From: Helicobacter didelphidarum
GTDB lineage: Bacteria; Campylobacterota; Campylobacteria; Campylobacterales; Helicobacteraceae
Direction of reading: 5' to 3'
Length of the DNA: 36,063 bases
Assembly: GCF_003364195.1 (NCBI RefSeq)
Contig: NZ_NXLQ01000019.1
Location: forward strand, 1 to 36,063
Below, in pieces: positions 8,900 through 18,906 of this stretch (its first letter is position 1; every line of letters starts with the position of its first letter). The notes under the pieces were generated by a model, which searched no databases, had not been told where the DNA came from, and was given only the letters and a program-made list of their open reading frames with translations. A program made the translations under genes and the position numbers.

Positions 8900-9622
8900 T
8901 TATTTCAAAATCATATATGGAACACCCTGAACACCCGCCATGAAAGCAGAATCTGACATGAGTTTAGCTTTTTCCTCATTTCCATTTTGTGGCATATAAT
9001 CTCGTGTAAAAATCTTTTTCAAAAGGGCAATCTTTTGTTCTCTTGTCTTTGCATTTGGTAATTCAGCATAGAATCCTGCAGCTCGTTTGGAAGCTTTTTC
9101 ACCCAATATCCCAACAATTAAAATTTCAATATTTCCCCTTTTTAAATAGGTATCAAGTTGATGAATTTCATTAACGCAATAGGGACAGGTTGTATCTAAA
9201 ACCATATAAGTTGTATTTTTTGTAGATGTCATTGCGGGTATTTTTAAAATCGAATCTGGATATTTTTTAAATACCGCCAACACACTTTTTTCTTTCATAT
9301 CATGATTGTAACGATTAACATTATCAAGGGCAATTTTTAATGGACTATTTGTAGCATTCCCAACACCTATATTAAGGGGAACAATATACGTTCCCTCTTT
9401 GTTGGAGATCAGAGCCAATCTCTCGCCATTTGGAGATTCTACTATTACAAACGATGCATCTTTTAAGGAATCCGTTGCGTTACTTACAACCTTAAAATCT
9501 GTATTTGTTTGTTCTTTTAAAAGTTTTTGTATAGCAACATCGTTACTTGCTGCAAACACTATATTTGTTAAAATACTACTTGCTAATACACTCATTATGC
9601 TAAAATCAAGACCTTTTTTCAC
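8900..9622 (-). CDS. Periplasmic thiol-disulfide oxidoreductase, HP0231-like (Dsb family)
   Basis: A 240-residue exported protein. The first 24 residues form a signal peptide ending at VFAA. An N-terminal dimerisation-like region is followed by a thioredoxin-fold domain with the active site TTCPYCVNEI near residue 147, an IEILIVGILGEKASKRAA segment, and the cis-proline motif GVPYMILK at the very end. H. pylori HP0231 (a dimeric DsbG/DsbC-like oxidase with CPHC), as I remember it, also stops shortly after this motif. Here the motif is CPYC. The role is disulfide formation or isomerisation in periplasmic proteins. The start is GTG, chosen because AAGGATAATAA precedes it. Confidence 0.8.
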   Translation of the reverse strand: MKKGLDFSIMSVLASSILTNIVFAASNDVAIQKLLKEQTNTDFKVVSNATDSLKDASFVIVESPNGERLALISNKEGTYIVPLNIGVGNATNSPLKIALDNVNRYNHDMKEKSVLAVFKKYPDSILKIPAMTSTKNTTYMVLDTTCPYCVNEIHQLDTYLKRGNIEILIVGILGEKASKRAAGFYAELPNAKTREQKIALLKKIFTRDYMPQNGNEEKAKLMSDSAFMAGVQGVPYMILK

Positions 9623-9775
9623 TTATTATCCTTTCATTATATCATATTGGAATGACAATTTTTTGAGCTAAAATTACAAGATAATAGCAAAAGTTTGAGA
9701 ATAATTGGGAATCTTGTGGTAATTCTAAAGAATTAAAAATAAATAAAATATCGAAAAGAATATTATAATTTTCTA

Positions 9776-10084
9776 TTACTCCTGTTTGTCTTCATTTTTG
9801 TTATCATTTCTACGCAATGTTCTTAAAATTTGTTCTTGAAATATGCGAGATTCTAAACTAATTTCGAAAGCCTGTTGTGCAAGCTTACTACGCATAATAC
9901 AATAACGAACTAAAGCCATTAAAAAAAGAAAAAAAGAAAATACAGAAATAGCAAATAAAATACCTAAAAAGAAATCTGGAGAAATCAAAAAGACTAATGC
10001 CGCAGCAAATATTGCAACACCAAATAGAAATCCATAAAAAAACTCCATTAGAGAAATGAAGCGTCTAAATTCAGTTTTATTCAT
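9776..10084 (-). CDS. Small membrane protein encoded next to atpB
   Basis: A 102-residue protein from the ATG at 10084 with two hydrophobic segments (about 14-34 and 38-60) and a charged C-terminal tail ending NDNKNEDKQE. It has no named domain I recognise. In Campylobacter a small integral membrane protein also follows atpB (Cj1203c/Cj1204c, from memory), so this looks like a conserved companion of the ATP synthase a subunit. A start at 10132 would overlap atpB by 29 bases and add 16 residues. The internal ATG gives an N-terminus (MNKTEFRRFISL) that better fits a small membrane protein. It is probably cotranscribed with atpB. Confidence 0.7.
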   Translation of the reverse strand: MNKTEFRRFISLMEFFYGFLFGVAIFAAALVFLISPDFFLGILFAISVFSFFLFLMALVRYCIMRSKLAQQAFEISLESRIFQEQILRTLRRNDNKNEDKQE

Positions 10085-10103
10085 AACTTTTCTTAATTTA
10101 CAA

Positions 10104-10784
10104 TTAATGCTCTTCTTCCAATAGCACAGCACTTCCTAAATATACATAAGTAAGTATCATAAAGACAAATGCTTGTAAAATAGCCATAAACATTAATATA
10201 CCAAAAGGTAAAAGTGGCACAATCCAAGGAACAAGTTTCAACATAACAAGCAAGAACATATCATCACCACGAATATTCCCAAACAAACGAAATGAGAGTG
10301 AAATAATACGCGAAAAATGTGAGATAATCTCAATGGGAAATAACAATGGGGCTAATATTTTAATAGGTCCAGCAAAATGCCCAAAATATTTTGCTACACC
10401 ATTTGCACGTATGCCTTCAAAGTGATAATAGACAAATACAATGAGTGCTAACACAATTGTAAAACTTATACTTGCAGTTGGTGCTTCAAAACCTGGTATC
10501 ATACCAATAACATTACAGTAAAATACCAAAATGGCAATGCTTCCAGCCAACGGAAAATATTTGCGTGCAAGTTTATCGCCTAAAGAATCTTTACCAATAT
10601 ATAATATACCACCAATAATCCATTCATAAAAATTCTGTAATCCTGTTGGAACAGCTTGCAATTTACGAACAGCGAACATACTAACAGCAACGGTTATAAA
10701 AGCACATACAATGGTATAAAAAGCGGTAATAAAAGAGTGATCTGTGCTAATCAGCCCAGCAAATGTAAAAAGTCGATCTTCCAT
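10104..10784 (-). CDS. atpB: F0F1 ATP synthase subunit a
   Basis: A 226-residue polytopic inner-membrane protein forming the proton half-channels of ATP synthase. The key helix reads [20 protein letters not shown] near 155-174 and includes the essential arginine of SFRLFGN. Five to six membrane segments are apparent, and [13 protein letters not shown] near 92-104 is also typical. The start follows AAGGAACAAAATT. In Campylobacterota atpB is usually separate from the atpFHAGDC cluster, as here; only the small membrane protein accompanies it. Confidence 0.95.
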   Translation of the reverse strand: MEDRLFTFAGLISTDHSFITAFYTIVCAFITVAVSMFAVRKLQAVPTGLQNFYEWIIGGILYIGKDSLGDKLARKYFPLAGSIAILVFYCNVIGMIPGFEAPTASISFTIVLALIVFVYYHFEGIRANGVAKYFGHFAGPIKILAPLLFPIEIISHFSRIISLSFRLFGNIRGDDMFLLVMLKLVPWIVPLLPFGILMFMAILQAFVFMILTYVYLGSAVLLEEEH

Positions 10785-10983
10785 AATTTTGTTCCTTTTT
10801 TAACAGAAATAATTTTTATCTTACCATAAAAACTCTTAAATTTAGCTAAAAATTTTAAAGATTATAACTTTAAACTTCAATATATTAATGTTATATTTTA
10901 ATTCTAACCACAATTAATCGAGAATCTTAACTTTATATCTTTTAAAATCTTTACATATCTTACATTTTTTCTTAAAACTTCGC

Positions 10984-10989
10984 TATAAT
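10984..10989 (+). promoter_or_regulatory. -10 element for argD
   Basis: A perfect TATAAT lies 25 bases before the argD start, with T-rich sequence upstream and no -35 box, as in Helicobacter housekeeping promoters. The inferred transcript start near 10996 leaves a very short leader. Confidence 0.5.
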
Positions 10990-11014
10990 TTTTCAAAAAA
11001 ATGAAGGAACATCT

Positions 11015-12262
11015 ATGCAAACAGATTCACTTATTACGCAAGCTGAAGATTCTCTTTTAGGGATTTATGCACGTTGGCAAATAATCCTTGATTATGGCAA
11101 AGGTGTTTGGCTTTATGATAAGGAAGGGAAAGAATATTTAGACTTTGGGGCAGGTATTGCCGTATGTGGATTAGGATATGGACATGAAAAATTAAATAAT
11201 ATATTAAAACAACAGATTGATAAAATCATACATACTTCAAACCTTTATTATAACGAACCTGCTATCTTAGCCGCAGAAAAGTTGCGTCAAGCAAGCAAGA
11301 TGGATAAAATATTTTTTACAAATTCTGGAACAGAAGCAAATGAAGGTATTATAAAAGTTGCAAAAAAATACGCATTTTTACGCGATAAGCACAATAAACA
11401 TAATATCATTGCATTTCATAATTCTTTTCATGGTAGAAGTCTTGGTGCACTTTCGATTACAGGTAACGCAACATATCGTGATCCTTTTAAACCACTCCTT
11501 GAAGGCATACGATTTGTGGATTTTAATGATATTACAAGCGTTGAACAAAATATAGATTCAGAAACTTGTGCCATAATATTAGAAACAATACAAGGTGAAG
11601 GTGGAATAACTCCCGCAAACAAAGATTTTTTAAGAAAATTGCGTCACATCTGTGATGAACAAGATATTTTATTGATTTTTGATGAAATACAATGTGGTAT
11701 GGGCAGAACAGGTAAGATGTTTGCGTGGGAACATTATGGAATTATGCCCGATGTTTTTAGTAGTGCAAAGGCTCTTGGTTGTGGAGTGCCTGTGGGTGCA
11801 TTTGGAGTAAATGAAAAGGTTTCAAATGCTTCTCTCATGAAAGGAGATCATGGGACAACATACGGTGGAAATCCTCTAGTATGTGCAGGCGTAAGTGCTG
11901 TTTTTGATATTTTTAAAGAAGAAAAAATCGTTGAAAACGCAAATGAAATGGGAGAATATCTTGCAAATAGGCTAGATTCTCTAGTAGAAAAATATAAAGT
12001 TTTGATGAAGCGACAAGGGATTGGACTTTTGCAAGGCATATGGATAGAAGAACCAAATGTCAATAATCAAGATTCTGATATAGAATCTGGTGGTATACAA
12101 AACACAAAAATCATTCAAAAAGCTTTGGAAAACGGATTGATTATCTTGGCAGCTGGAGGAAATAGCTTACGTTTTACACCACCTCTTATTGTTACAAAGC
12201 AGGATATTGATACCATGATTGCAAGACTTGAAAAGACCTTAGTAGATTTAAAATTAAGTTAA
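11015..12262 (+). CDS. argD: Acetylornithine aminotransferase
   Basis: A 415-residue class III PLP aminotransferase converting N-acetylglutamate semialdehyde to N-acetylornithine in arginine synthesis; many ArgD enzymes also act in lysine synthesis. Seen in order are YLDFGAGIAVCGLGYGH, FTNSGTEANEG, NSFHGRSLGALSITG, ETIQGEGGITP, LIFDEIQCGMGRTG, the PLP lysine in SSAKALGCGVPVGAF near residue 255, and GTTYGGNPLVCAG. A short insert (NNQDSDIESGGIQN) lies near residue 350. H. pylori lacks arginine biosynthesis, so this gene points to another Helicobacter-like species. Ornithine aminotransferase is a less likely alternative. It converges with cysS. Confidence 0.88.
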   Translation: MQTDSLITQAEDSLLGIYARWQIILDYGKGVWLYDKEGKEYLDFGAGIAVCGLGYGHEKLNNILKQQIDKIIHTSNLYYNEPAILAAEKLRQASKMDKIFFTNSGTEANEGIIKVAKKYAFLRDKHNKHNIIAFHNSFHGRSLGALSITGNATYRDPFKPLLEGIRFVDFNDITSVEQNIDSETCAIILETIQGEGGITPANKDFLRKLRHICDEQDILLIFDEIQCGMGRTGKMFAWEHYGIMPDVFSSAKALGCGVPVGAFGVNEKVSNASLMKGDHGTTYGGNPLVCAGVSAVFDIFKEEKIVENANEMGEYLANRLDSLVEKYKVLMKRQGIGLLQGIWIEEPNVNNQDSDIESGGIQNTKIIQKALENGLIILAAGGNSLRFTPPLIVTKQDIDTMIARLEKTLVDLKLS

Positions 12263-12309
12263 TAATTTACAGAAAACAGATATTGCAAGAATCTTTAGTA
12301 TATTTTAAT

Positions 12310-13812
12310 CTATGCTTTTTCCCATTCTGTTATTCCGCCTGGTTTATCCATAAGTATAATGCCATGCTGTTCTAATTCTTGTCGCAAAGAATCAGCAAGA
12401 GTAAAATCCTTATTTTGCTTTGCCTCCAAACGCTTTGTAATATGAGATTCTATGTATTGCCTTTCCTCTTCATTTACCCCAAGCTGAAAATATTCTGTAT
12501 AACTAAGCATACCAAGCCCCAAAGTAAAGTCAATGATTTCTAAGGTTGCCCTTACCTTACTTTTATATATTTTGTCTTTCGGGTTTGAATCAAGATATTC
12601 ATTTGTTTCTTTTACAAATTCTTCAACTACACTTAAAGCAAGCGAAATATTTAAATCGTCATGTAACGATATAAAAAAGTCTTTTATAAAATCCTGATGA
12701 GATTCTTTTTGTAAAGATTCTAAAGCATTTTTAATGTATAGCCACTCCTCTTCTTTACTTTTAGAACCTGCATGTGTCTGTATAAAATGGTGTATCGCAG
12801 AGTAGTTTATTCGCTTTTTTAGACGATAAATTTTGTCAAGTCGCTTTTTTGATACAAGTAAATCTTCTTCATTAAAATTCAAAGGGGCACGATAATGTGT
12901 TCCCAATAAATAGTTGCGTAAAATTTCTCCATGATATACTTTGAGTGCATCTTTCATGAAAAAACTATTACCTAAACTTTTACTCATTTTTTCACCATTA
13001 ATATTCACAAAACCATTATGCATCCAATATTTTGCAATTTCTTTTCCCGTGTATGTCCGTGTTTGACTTGCTTCGTTCTCATGATGTGGGAAAAACAAGT
13101 CAGCTCCACCAGCATGAATATCAATACAATATTTACACTCATCATATTCTTCCCCCTTATATGCCAATACAGAATCTATCATTGCACTACATTCAATATG
13201 CCAACCCGGACGCCCCTTTCCAAGTATACTATCATATCCAACATCATCTTTCCCTTTATATGCTTTCCACAATACGAAATCTCGCGAATCTTTTTTTCCC
13301 TCTTCGATTTCAATACGATGAATAGAATCTTTATCATTAAAATGTTTACTTAAAGAGCCATATTTTGAATCTTTTGCAACTTCAAGGCAAATATCACCAT
13401 TTGGTAATCTATATGCAATCTCTTTGTAGAGTAAATCTTGGATAAAAGTACACATAGATTCTAAAAATTCTGTTGCCTTTGGTTCAAATGTTGCACGACG
13501 AACATTGATTGCTTCCATATCATTAAGATAACTCACAATATAATGACTTGCTAAATTATTTATAGGTGTGTGGGTTTGCAAAGATTTTTGTATCAATTTA
13601 TCATCAATATCAGTAAAATTTTTTGCCATTATGACTTTCATGCCCTGTGTTTCCAAAAAACGAGCTAATAAATCAAAACTAAGTGCACTTCTTGCATGTC
13701 CCAAATGTGCCTCATCATATACGGTTGGACCACAAATATATACTCTTACCTCATTTGGTTTAATTGGGATTAATTCAACTTTTTCTTTTAATACTGAATC
13801 ATAGATTTTCAT
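12310..13812 (-). CDS. cysS: Cysteinyl-tRNA synthetase
   Basis: A 500-residue class I synthetase charging tRNA-Cys in the cytoplasm. The zinc and HIGH-region segment is YICGPTVYDEAHLGHARSAL. Zinc ligands continue in GWHIECSAM and HAGGADLFFPHHENE, and the KMSKS loop is NGEKMSKSLGNSF. A helical anticodon-binding C-terminal domain follows. The ATG at 13812 is preferred to the upstream frame start because it gives MKIYDSVLKEK, the usual N-terminus, and follows AAAGGTAAAAAG. It lies downstream of murJ on the same strand. The cysS-murJ-DUF342 neighbourhood recurs in Campylobacterota (from memory). Confidence 0.96.
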   Translation of the reverse strand: MKIYDSVLKEKVELIPIKPNEVRVYICGPTVYDEAHLGHARSALSFDLLARFLETQGMKVIMAKNFTDIDDKLIQKSLQTHTPINNLASHYIVSYLNDMEAINVRRATFEPKATEFLESMCTFIQDLLYKEIAYRLPNGDICLEVAKDSKYGSLSKHFNDKDSIHRIEIEEGKKDSRDFVLWKAYKGKDDVGYDSILGKGRPGWHIECSAMIDSVLAYKGEEYDECKYCIDIHAGGADLFFPHHENEASQTRTYTGKEIAKYWMHNGFVNINGEKMSKSLGNSFFMKDALKVYHGEILRNYLLGTHYRAPLNFNEEDLLVSKKRLDKIYRLKKRINYSAIHHFIQTHAGSKSKEEEWLYIKNALESLQKESHQDFIKDFFISLHDDLNISLALSVVEEFVKETNEYLDSNPKDKIYKSKVRATLEIIDFTLGLGMLSYTEYFQLGVNEEERQYIESHITKRLEAKQNKDFTLADSLRQELEQHGIILMDKPGGITEWEKA

Positions 13813-14098
13813 TCTTTTTACCTTTATCAATAAATGAAATGTATTACAACTTTTTATTTTTAAAATTTTCTTAGTTTTAGAATAGCTCTTGCACTCTTTA
13901 TCTTTGGTATATTTTAAAGAAGATTTTAATTCTAAGCACTTTTTATAAATTGCTTTACAATAGAAACATTCAACAAAATTTAGATTCTATAATTATATCA
14001 ATTTTTAGAACTTCAATTTCGAACCATGAAATTTTATATGTTGCTATTTGTGAAGTATCTTAATTTTAGATTTGTTCTTAAAAAGCATTAAATATTAT

Positions 14099-15868
14099 TT
14101 ATTTAATGCTAAAAAAGCATTGAAAAAGTTTTATTAATACAAATGTAACAAATGAAGCACCACATAATAATAACATATATTTTGTATGTGAAATTATAAC
14201 AAAAAAATTATAAACACCAAATTCTTTAATATTGAAAAATAAGAGAGCAAAACCACCAATGCTACCAAACAATGCCATAAAACAATAACGCAACTCCCAT
14301 ATAATACCACTTTGAATCTCAAAATAATAGATAGAGAGAATAAAAATAGCTGATAACATTACACCTATAAAAAGTGCAATAACTGAAATCTTTGCAGCTT
14401 TTGCTTGTTTTTTATGCGAATACAGCCAAAGGGAAAATATTCTTGCTAAACCAAACGGAATGAGTCCAATCATATACCCTACAAAAGCATAACCGACCAT
14501 AATTGTATCTTTGTGCGTAAAGTTTCCTCGTTCAAAAAGTAACCAAATGATTTCATTTCGCAACATAATGCCCCCAATTGTGCAAATACTAAGGGTAATA
14601 AGCAAAAACCAAAAAGCAGCTTTAAGAGCATGGAGAGCATTTTGTGTATCTCTAACTTTGATTGCCTTAGCTACCATAGGAAATAATGCACTAGAGATTG
14701 CTATGGCAAAAAGTGCTAATGGAAGCTGAAAAATACGATTAGCAAAATTAAGCACACTTACGCCACCTTCAGAATCTGGCAATAATGTAACAAGACTAGA
14801 ATCAATAATTGCAATAATTTGTGCACTGGAAGCTCCAAGCATAGCAGGTAAGAATGCTGTAAAAAAAGCTTTAATATCGCGTAATAATAAAAGAATCCGA
14901 ATTTTTGCTTTTTGGGCATTATTGAATCTTGTTATATTTTTGTGCTGCAAATCTGAATCCCCTTGTGGGGCTGTTTGCATCTTTTTTGTAACATATTTTG
15001 TTTGGTAGTTTGTAGTTGTGTGATGTAGTATATTGCCAGATTCTTGAGTATTGATATTTTTGCATTTTTCTTGAGATGTAAAATTTACAAAGTAAATACC
15101 AAATGGTAAGATTCTGAATATTGCTCCCGAGTTATACCACCATTTCTTTAAGTGTTTATAGCCAACATATTGCAAGAGCCATATTTTTGATGTGTAGAGA
15201 GGATAAAAATGAATAAAAATCTGTGCTATACCACCGATTAATACACTATAACTTAAAATATATACAATGTCTAGCAAATCTTTATCCGTTCCTTTTGCAT
15301 ATACCATACCACCAATCATAGCAAGATTGAGCAATACCGTATTATATGCATTAACCCAAAAAATATTTTTATATTGTAAAAGGGTGCTAAGATATGTAAC
15401 AACAAAAATTAAAATGAGATACCAAAAATGGATTCTCACAAGAGGTGTAGCAAGCAAGATTCTATCTTCATTAAACCCAAGTGCTAAAAGCTTTGTTATA
15501 AAAGGTGCAAACCACATAACAAGACCACTTAAAATAGTTAAAAGAAAGAGAAAAATAAAGAAAATACTTATGCTGAAAGCTCCTTTATTGCGTGCACTTA
15601 ATAAGAATGGTAAAAAACTTTGCACAAAAGCCCCCTCACTGACTACTCGACGAAACATATTGGGAAATTTAAATGCGATAAAAAATATATCACTATAAAT
15701 ACTTGTACCAAGTAATGAGGCTTGTAAAGCATCGCGGATAAAGCCAAATATACGAGAACATAAAATTCCAAAAGCATTGGTAAAAAAGAATTTTTTTAAT
15801 TTATTTTGAGTCTGTTTTTTGCCATTTTCTGTCTTTTTATTGTTCGATTGCGAATCTTTTTTGGACAT
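14099..15868 (-). CDS. murJ: Lipid II flippase MurJ (MviN) with a hydrophilic insertion
   Basis: A 589-residue polytopic protein of the MOP superfamily that flips lipid II across the inner membrane. After a basic, Lys/Asn-rich N-terminus (1-26), the family start FGILCSRIFGFIRDALQAS and the RRVVSEGAFVQSFLPFL motif (74-90) are clear. Many membrane segments follow, and FANRIFQLPLALFAIAISSA near 375 is diagnostic. Between the first group of helices and LLRDIKAFFTAFLPAMLG there is a polar stretch (about residues 262-322, TSQEKCKNINTQESG onward) longer than in ordinary MurJ. The start follows AAAGAG. It is divergent from the DUF342 gene across 97 bp that must hold both promoters. Confidence 0.93.
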   Translation of the reverse strand: MSKKDSQSNNKKTENGKKQTQNKLKKFFFTNAFGILCSRIFGFIRDALQASLLGTSIYSDIFFIAFKFPNMFRRVVSEGAFVQSFLPFLLSARNKGAFSISIFFIFLFLLTILSGLVMWFAPFITKLLALGFNEDRILLATPLVRIHFWYLILIFVVTYLSTLLQYKNIFWVNAYNTVLLNLAMIGGMVYAKGTDKDLLDIVYILSYSVLIGGIAQIFIHFYPLYTSKIWLLQYVGYKHLKKWWYNSGAIFRILPFGIYFVNFTSQEKCKNINTQESGNILHHTTTNYQTKYVTKKMQTAPQGDSDLQHKNITRFNNAQKAKIRILLLLRDIKAFFTAFLPAMLGASSAQIIAIIDSSLVTLLPDSEGGVSVLNFANRIFQLPLALFAIAISSALFPMVAKAIKVRDTQNALHALKAAFWFLLITLSICTIGGIMLRNEIIWLLFERGNFTHKDTIMVGYAFVGYMIGLIPFGLARIFSLWLYSHKKQAKAAKISVIALFIGVMLSAIFILSIYYFEIQSGIIWELRYCFMALFGSIGGFALLFFNIKEFGVYNFFVIISHTKYMLLLCGASFVTFVLIKLFQCFFSIK

Positions 15869-15965
15869 TTAATACTCTTTAAATCAAAAATATAGTAAAA
15901 TATGCTATCAGTTGGTTTGAGATGAAATATTTTAACAAACAATATTTGAGATTGAGGATATAAGA

Positions 15966-17801
15966 ATGACTTTTTTTCAAAAAAAGAAGCTTAAAGGGGT
16001 CAAAAATTGGACGAAGCAGTTAATGGAATTTTGCACAAAAGCCAATTTAAATCTAGGTGAATGTAACATACATGTTGAGACAGTGCATACTTTTCTTAAA
16101 AAAGATGATAAAGAACTTGATGCAAATTTTTTCAAAGAGGCTTATAATCAAACTTCTGATGAGATCTATCAAACTTTTGATGTTGAAATTGAGCCAAAAG
16201 AGTTTGATTTTTCTAAAGTAAGCTTTTCTTTTAGTTATCGACGCTTAGAAGCTACTATGACTTTAGAAGAAGGTTTGTTAATAGATTCTCATGAAAATTA
16301 TATCCCACAATTCGTGGATTATATTATTGGATTTTTAATCCAAAAAGAAACCATTATTACGAGTACAGAACAAATTAAACTACGATTAGAAAAAATTTTA
16401 CATGAAAATTTTAAACCACCTTGTATGGTTATGGAGGCAAAACACTTCACTTTCTTGCGTGCAAAAGCCTCATTGAAAAATAAAGGTTTTACCAATCTTT
16501 TAGAAGAAAAGTGGTGCAAAGAAAATAATAAACCGGCATTCCAAAATGCTCTATATGCGGTATCAGATGGTGATCATATTGGTTTCTACCTAAAAGATTC
16601 TATAACGACTTCAGGCAGAAACCTTCGTGGTGAATTCATTGATATGCGTAATCTACATTTAAATACGCCAAAACATAATGGTAAGCAAGATATGCATGAA
16701 TCTGAAAGTGGGACATTTAGTTACAAGTCTCCTCCAGAAGCTGGAGCCGGTATTAAGAAAACAGAGGAAGGACAAGTTGTAAAATATGAAGCTCAAGGAA
16801 ATGGGATTATTGAATTTGCAGAATCAGGATTGAGACTTATTGATATTGGAACTTTCCAGCAAGTTAGCAAGACAAATTGTATTCTTGGGGGAGTAGAAAA
16901 AGGTGTAGAAGTTGATATTGATTGTCCAGATAAATCTAAAGACGCCGTGCAGACTGGTGCAGCTATAGAAGCGGAAGTAGTCAATATTAAAGGAACAGTT
17001 GGTGAAAAAGTTGTAATTAAAGCAAAAAAACTTACTATTAATGGGCAAACTCATCAAAGTGCAATATTGTATGCAGAGGAGGCAAATATTAATATTCATA
17101 AGGGAGTACTTTATACAAGTGAAGCGGATATTGACAAATTAGAAGGCGGGAAGGTTTATGGTAGCAACATCAATATACTTGATGCACAGGGAGCAAAGGT
17201 TGTTGGTAATCAAATTGTGATTTCTAAACTCCATTCAAATACTGATATAAAATTTTGTGAAAAACTTCACCTAAAAGCTATACATGGAAATGATAATAAA
17301 GTAAGTTTTGATGTATTTGCAGATTTTGATAAACGAGAGAAACTCTCGACAATTATTGCACTTGATGTTTTGTTAAAAAGTAATATTAATGCCCGTGTTT
17401 CATTTTGCAAGGCTTTAGCAGATAAATTACATCAAATAAAGCCTGTTATTGAAAATCTTAAACCTGTTATTGAAAGAAGCAAAAAAGAAGGCTTTGAGCT
17501 TGATCCTGAAACAAAGAAAACATTCGGATTCTATGTCTTATTATTAAGACAAATTAAAGAACAAAAAGATATAGCAACACAATTGCAGAATATTCGCACA
17601 GCAAATACACAAAGTGGGAGGCATATAGAGCAGACACTCATGGAAGCAAAAATTACCACAGAATCAAGTTGGAAAGATAATAATCAGATTATTCTTACTC
17701 ATAGATTTCCACCTTCTACACAAAAAATCTTTACGCAAGATTCTGATATGTTTGAAATTGTAATAGACGATCAAGGAAATTTAGATAAAATTCAGCAATA
17801 A
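15966..17801 (+). CDS. FapA/DUF342-family protein (flagellar assembly protein A domain)
   Basis: A 611-residue protein with no signal peptide. Residues about 190-410 form the repetitive, Gly/Val/Ile-rich segment typical of DUF342/FapA. Examples are SPPEAGAGIKKTEEGQ, SGLRLIDIGTFQQVSK and GVEVDIDC, followed by beta-helix-like strands (AEVVNIKGTVGEKVVIKAK). The C-terminal 200 residues are predicted helical and possibly coiled. In some bacteria FapA proteins influence polar flagellum placement, but the function in Campylobacterota is not established, so flagellar involvement is only inferred. A homologous DUF342 protein neighbours murJ in C. jejuni (Cj0800c, from memory). It is followed 350 bp later by cheZ. 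Confidence 0.75.
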   Translation: MTFFQKKKLKGVKNWTKQLMEFCTKANLNLGECNIHVETVHTFLKKDDKELDANFFKEAYNQTSDEIYQTFDVEIEPKEFDFSKVSFSFSYRRLEATMTLEEGLLIDSHENYIPQFVDYIIGFLIQKETIITSTEQIKLRLEKILHENFKPPCMVMEAKHFTFLRAKASLKNKGFTNLLEEKWCKENNKPAFQNALYAVSDGDHIGFYLKDSITTSGRNLRGEFIDMRNLHLNTPKHNGKQDMHESESGTFSYKSPPEAGAGIKKTEEGQVVKYEAQGNGIIEFAESGLRLIDIGTFQQVSKTNCILGGVEKGVEVDIDCPDKSKDAVQTGAAIEAEVVNIKGTVGEKVVIKAKKLTINGQTHQSAILYAEEANINIHKGVLYTSEADIDKLEGGKVYGSNINILDAQGAKVVGNQIVISKLHSNTDIKFCEKLHLKAIHGNDNKVSFDVFADFDKREKLSTIIALDVLLKSNINARVSFCKALADKLHQIKPVIENLKPVIERSKKEGFELDPETKKTFGFYVLLLRQIKEQKDIATQLQNIRTANTQSGRHIEQTLMEAKITTESSWKDNNQIILTHRFPPSTQKIFTQDSDMFEIVIDDQGNLDKIQQ

Positions 17802-18152
17802 TTTCCATTTAATATTTTTTAAACTTTTATTAATCGATATTTCAAATGTTCAACTTTTATTCTAGTTTAAATAAACAAATTATTGTATTTTTTATATTAT
17901 TTTATTGTAAGATATTGTTTTATAAAAATGATGAAATGAAAGATTTGTGATTATAATGAAGTTTTATTTTTTACTCTTACAGTTATAATTATAAAAAAAA
18001 TAATATTATAATTTTATTCTTAAATTTTAATAATAATTTTTGTTAAGTGAAATAATTATGAAAATGATTAAATAAAATTTCACGATAAAGAATTGATATA
18101 ACATATATTCAGAAAAATATGATATAATATCAAGAAAAGTTTAGGAGTTTCG
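17802..18152 (+). other. 350-bp AT-rich intergenic region ending in the cheZ promoter
   Basis: The region between the DUF342 gene and cheZ is almost entirely A/T, with no frame or RNA gene. At its end are a perfect TATAAT (18123-18128) and TAGGAG (18142-18147), just before the cheZ ATG. Those two sites are the only features I can support here. Confidence 0.5.
18123..18128 (+). promoter_or_regulatory. -10 element for cheZ
   Basis: TATAAT sits 24 bases before the cheZ start codon within AT-rich DNA. Its position fits a short-leader sigma-80 transcript starting near 18135. Tandem AT-rich near-matches nearby reduce certainty. Confidence 0.45.
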
Positions 18153-18839
18153 ATGACACAAGAAGAATTAGATTCTATGATGGCACAAGGTGTTCCTTCC
18201 AAGCTTGGTTCAGAAATTGTAGATTCAGCATCAGAAACCAAAGAAGAAATTAAAGCCGAATTTGTTGATCCCAATACTTTTAAGCCGGAGGCAAATAAAA
18301 AATGGCCCCCTCCACCACCGACAGAGGAGCATAAAGTAGTCCATCAACTTGATGATGTAACCAGAGATTCTGAAGTAAAAATGACCGAAGTATTCGACCA
18401 AATCGATGCGATTGGGACGGCAGTCACAAAAATAGAGAAAGATTCCAAAAAAATAAAAGATTATCTTAAAACGCAAGAAGAAATGCTTATTATGCTTGTT
18501 GAAAGCTTTCCTAAAATCAAAGCCTTTGGAGCTTCATTAGAGCAAACAAAAGAAATTCAAAAAACTATTGATACAATTAAAAATCATGCCATAGATTGCA
18601 ATGATGCATGTATGCAGGCTATGGACATTATGCAATATCAAGATATTCATAGACAAAAAATTGAGCGTGTTATCAATGTTATGCGTGCATTAAGTCAATA
18701 CATGAATTCGTTGTTTGAAGGGAGAGGTGATGATTCTAAACGTGTTGCATCTGCAACCTATATTGCCGGTGATAATCATGATGAAGTTGCAACAGATAAT
18801 GATATTGAAGCACTTATCGCATCGTTTGGGCAAAAATAG
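18153..18839 (+). CDS. cheZ: CheZ-type CheY-phosphate phosphatase (epsilonproteobacterial, HP0170-like)
   Basis: A 228-residue cytoplasmic protein. A disordered, Pro-rich N-terminus (WPPPPPTEEHK near 50-60) precedes a long helical hairpin. The catalytic motif MQYQDIHRQKIERVINVM near 161-178 carries the Asp and Gln equivalent to CheZ Asp143 and Gln147. The C-terminal NDIEALIASFGQK matches the CheY-binding tail of CheZ (consensus D-D-LLASLGF). The H. pylori homologue HP0170 was shown to be a remote CheZ. The protein dephosphorylates CheY-P to control swimming reversals. MTQEELDSMMAQG at the N-terminus resembles the start of FliM/FliN-type CheY-binding peptides. TAGGAG precedes the start. Confidence 0.85.
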   Translation: MTQEELDSMMAQGVPSKLGSEIVDSASETKEEIKAEFVDPNTFKPEANKKWPPPPPTEEHKVVHQLDDVTRDSEVKMTEVFDQIDAIGTAVTKIEKDSKKIKDYLKTQEEMLIMLVESFPKIKAFGASLEQTKEIQKTIDTIKNHAIDCNDACMQAMDIMQYQDIHRQKIERVINVMRALSQYMNSLFEGRGDDSKRVASATYIAGDNHDEVATDNDIEALIASFGQK

Positions 18840-18867
18840 TATATGACTATAATTACCTTATTTCAAG

Positions 18868-18892
18868 AATCATTACATCTTCTGTAATGATT
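18868..18892 (+). terminator. Stem-loop after cheZ
   Basis: AATCATTACA (18868-18877) pairs perfectly with TGTAATGATT (18883-18892) around TCTTC. It lies in the 67-bp gap between cheZ and the MetF-like gene. No long U-tract follows, so it could be a terminator, an attenuator or an mRNA-end stabiliser. Confidence 0.5.
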
Positions 18893-18906
18893 TAAAACAA
18901 CAATTA

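Noticed and set aside
8900-8930. The Dsb-like protein appears to stop right after the cis-proline motif, suggesting a C-terminal truncation by frameshift.
   Set aside because: H. pylori HP0231, as I remember it, also ends a few residues after the GVPF motif, so this end is normal for the family.
17802-18152. A search of gene-free gaps for tRNA or other structured RNA genes.
   Set aside because: All the larger gaps are uniformly AT-rich, without the GC-rich arms or conserved T-loop sequence of tRNAs.
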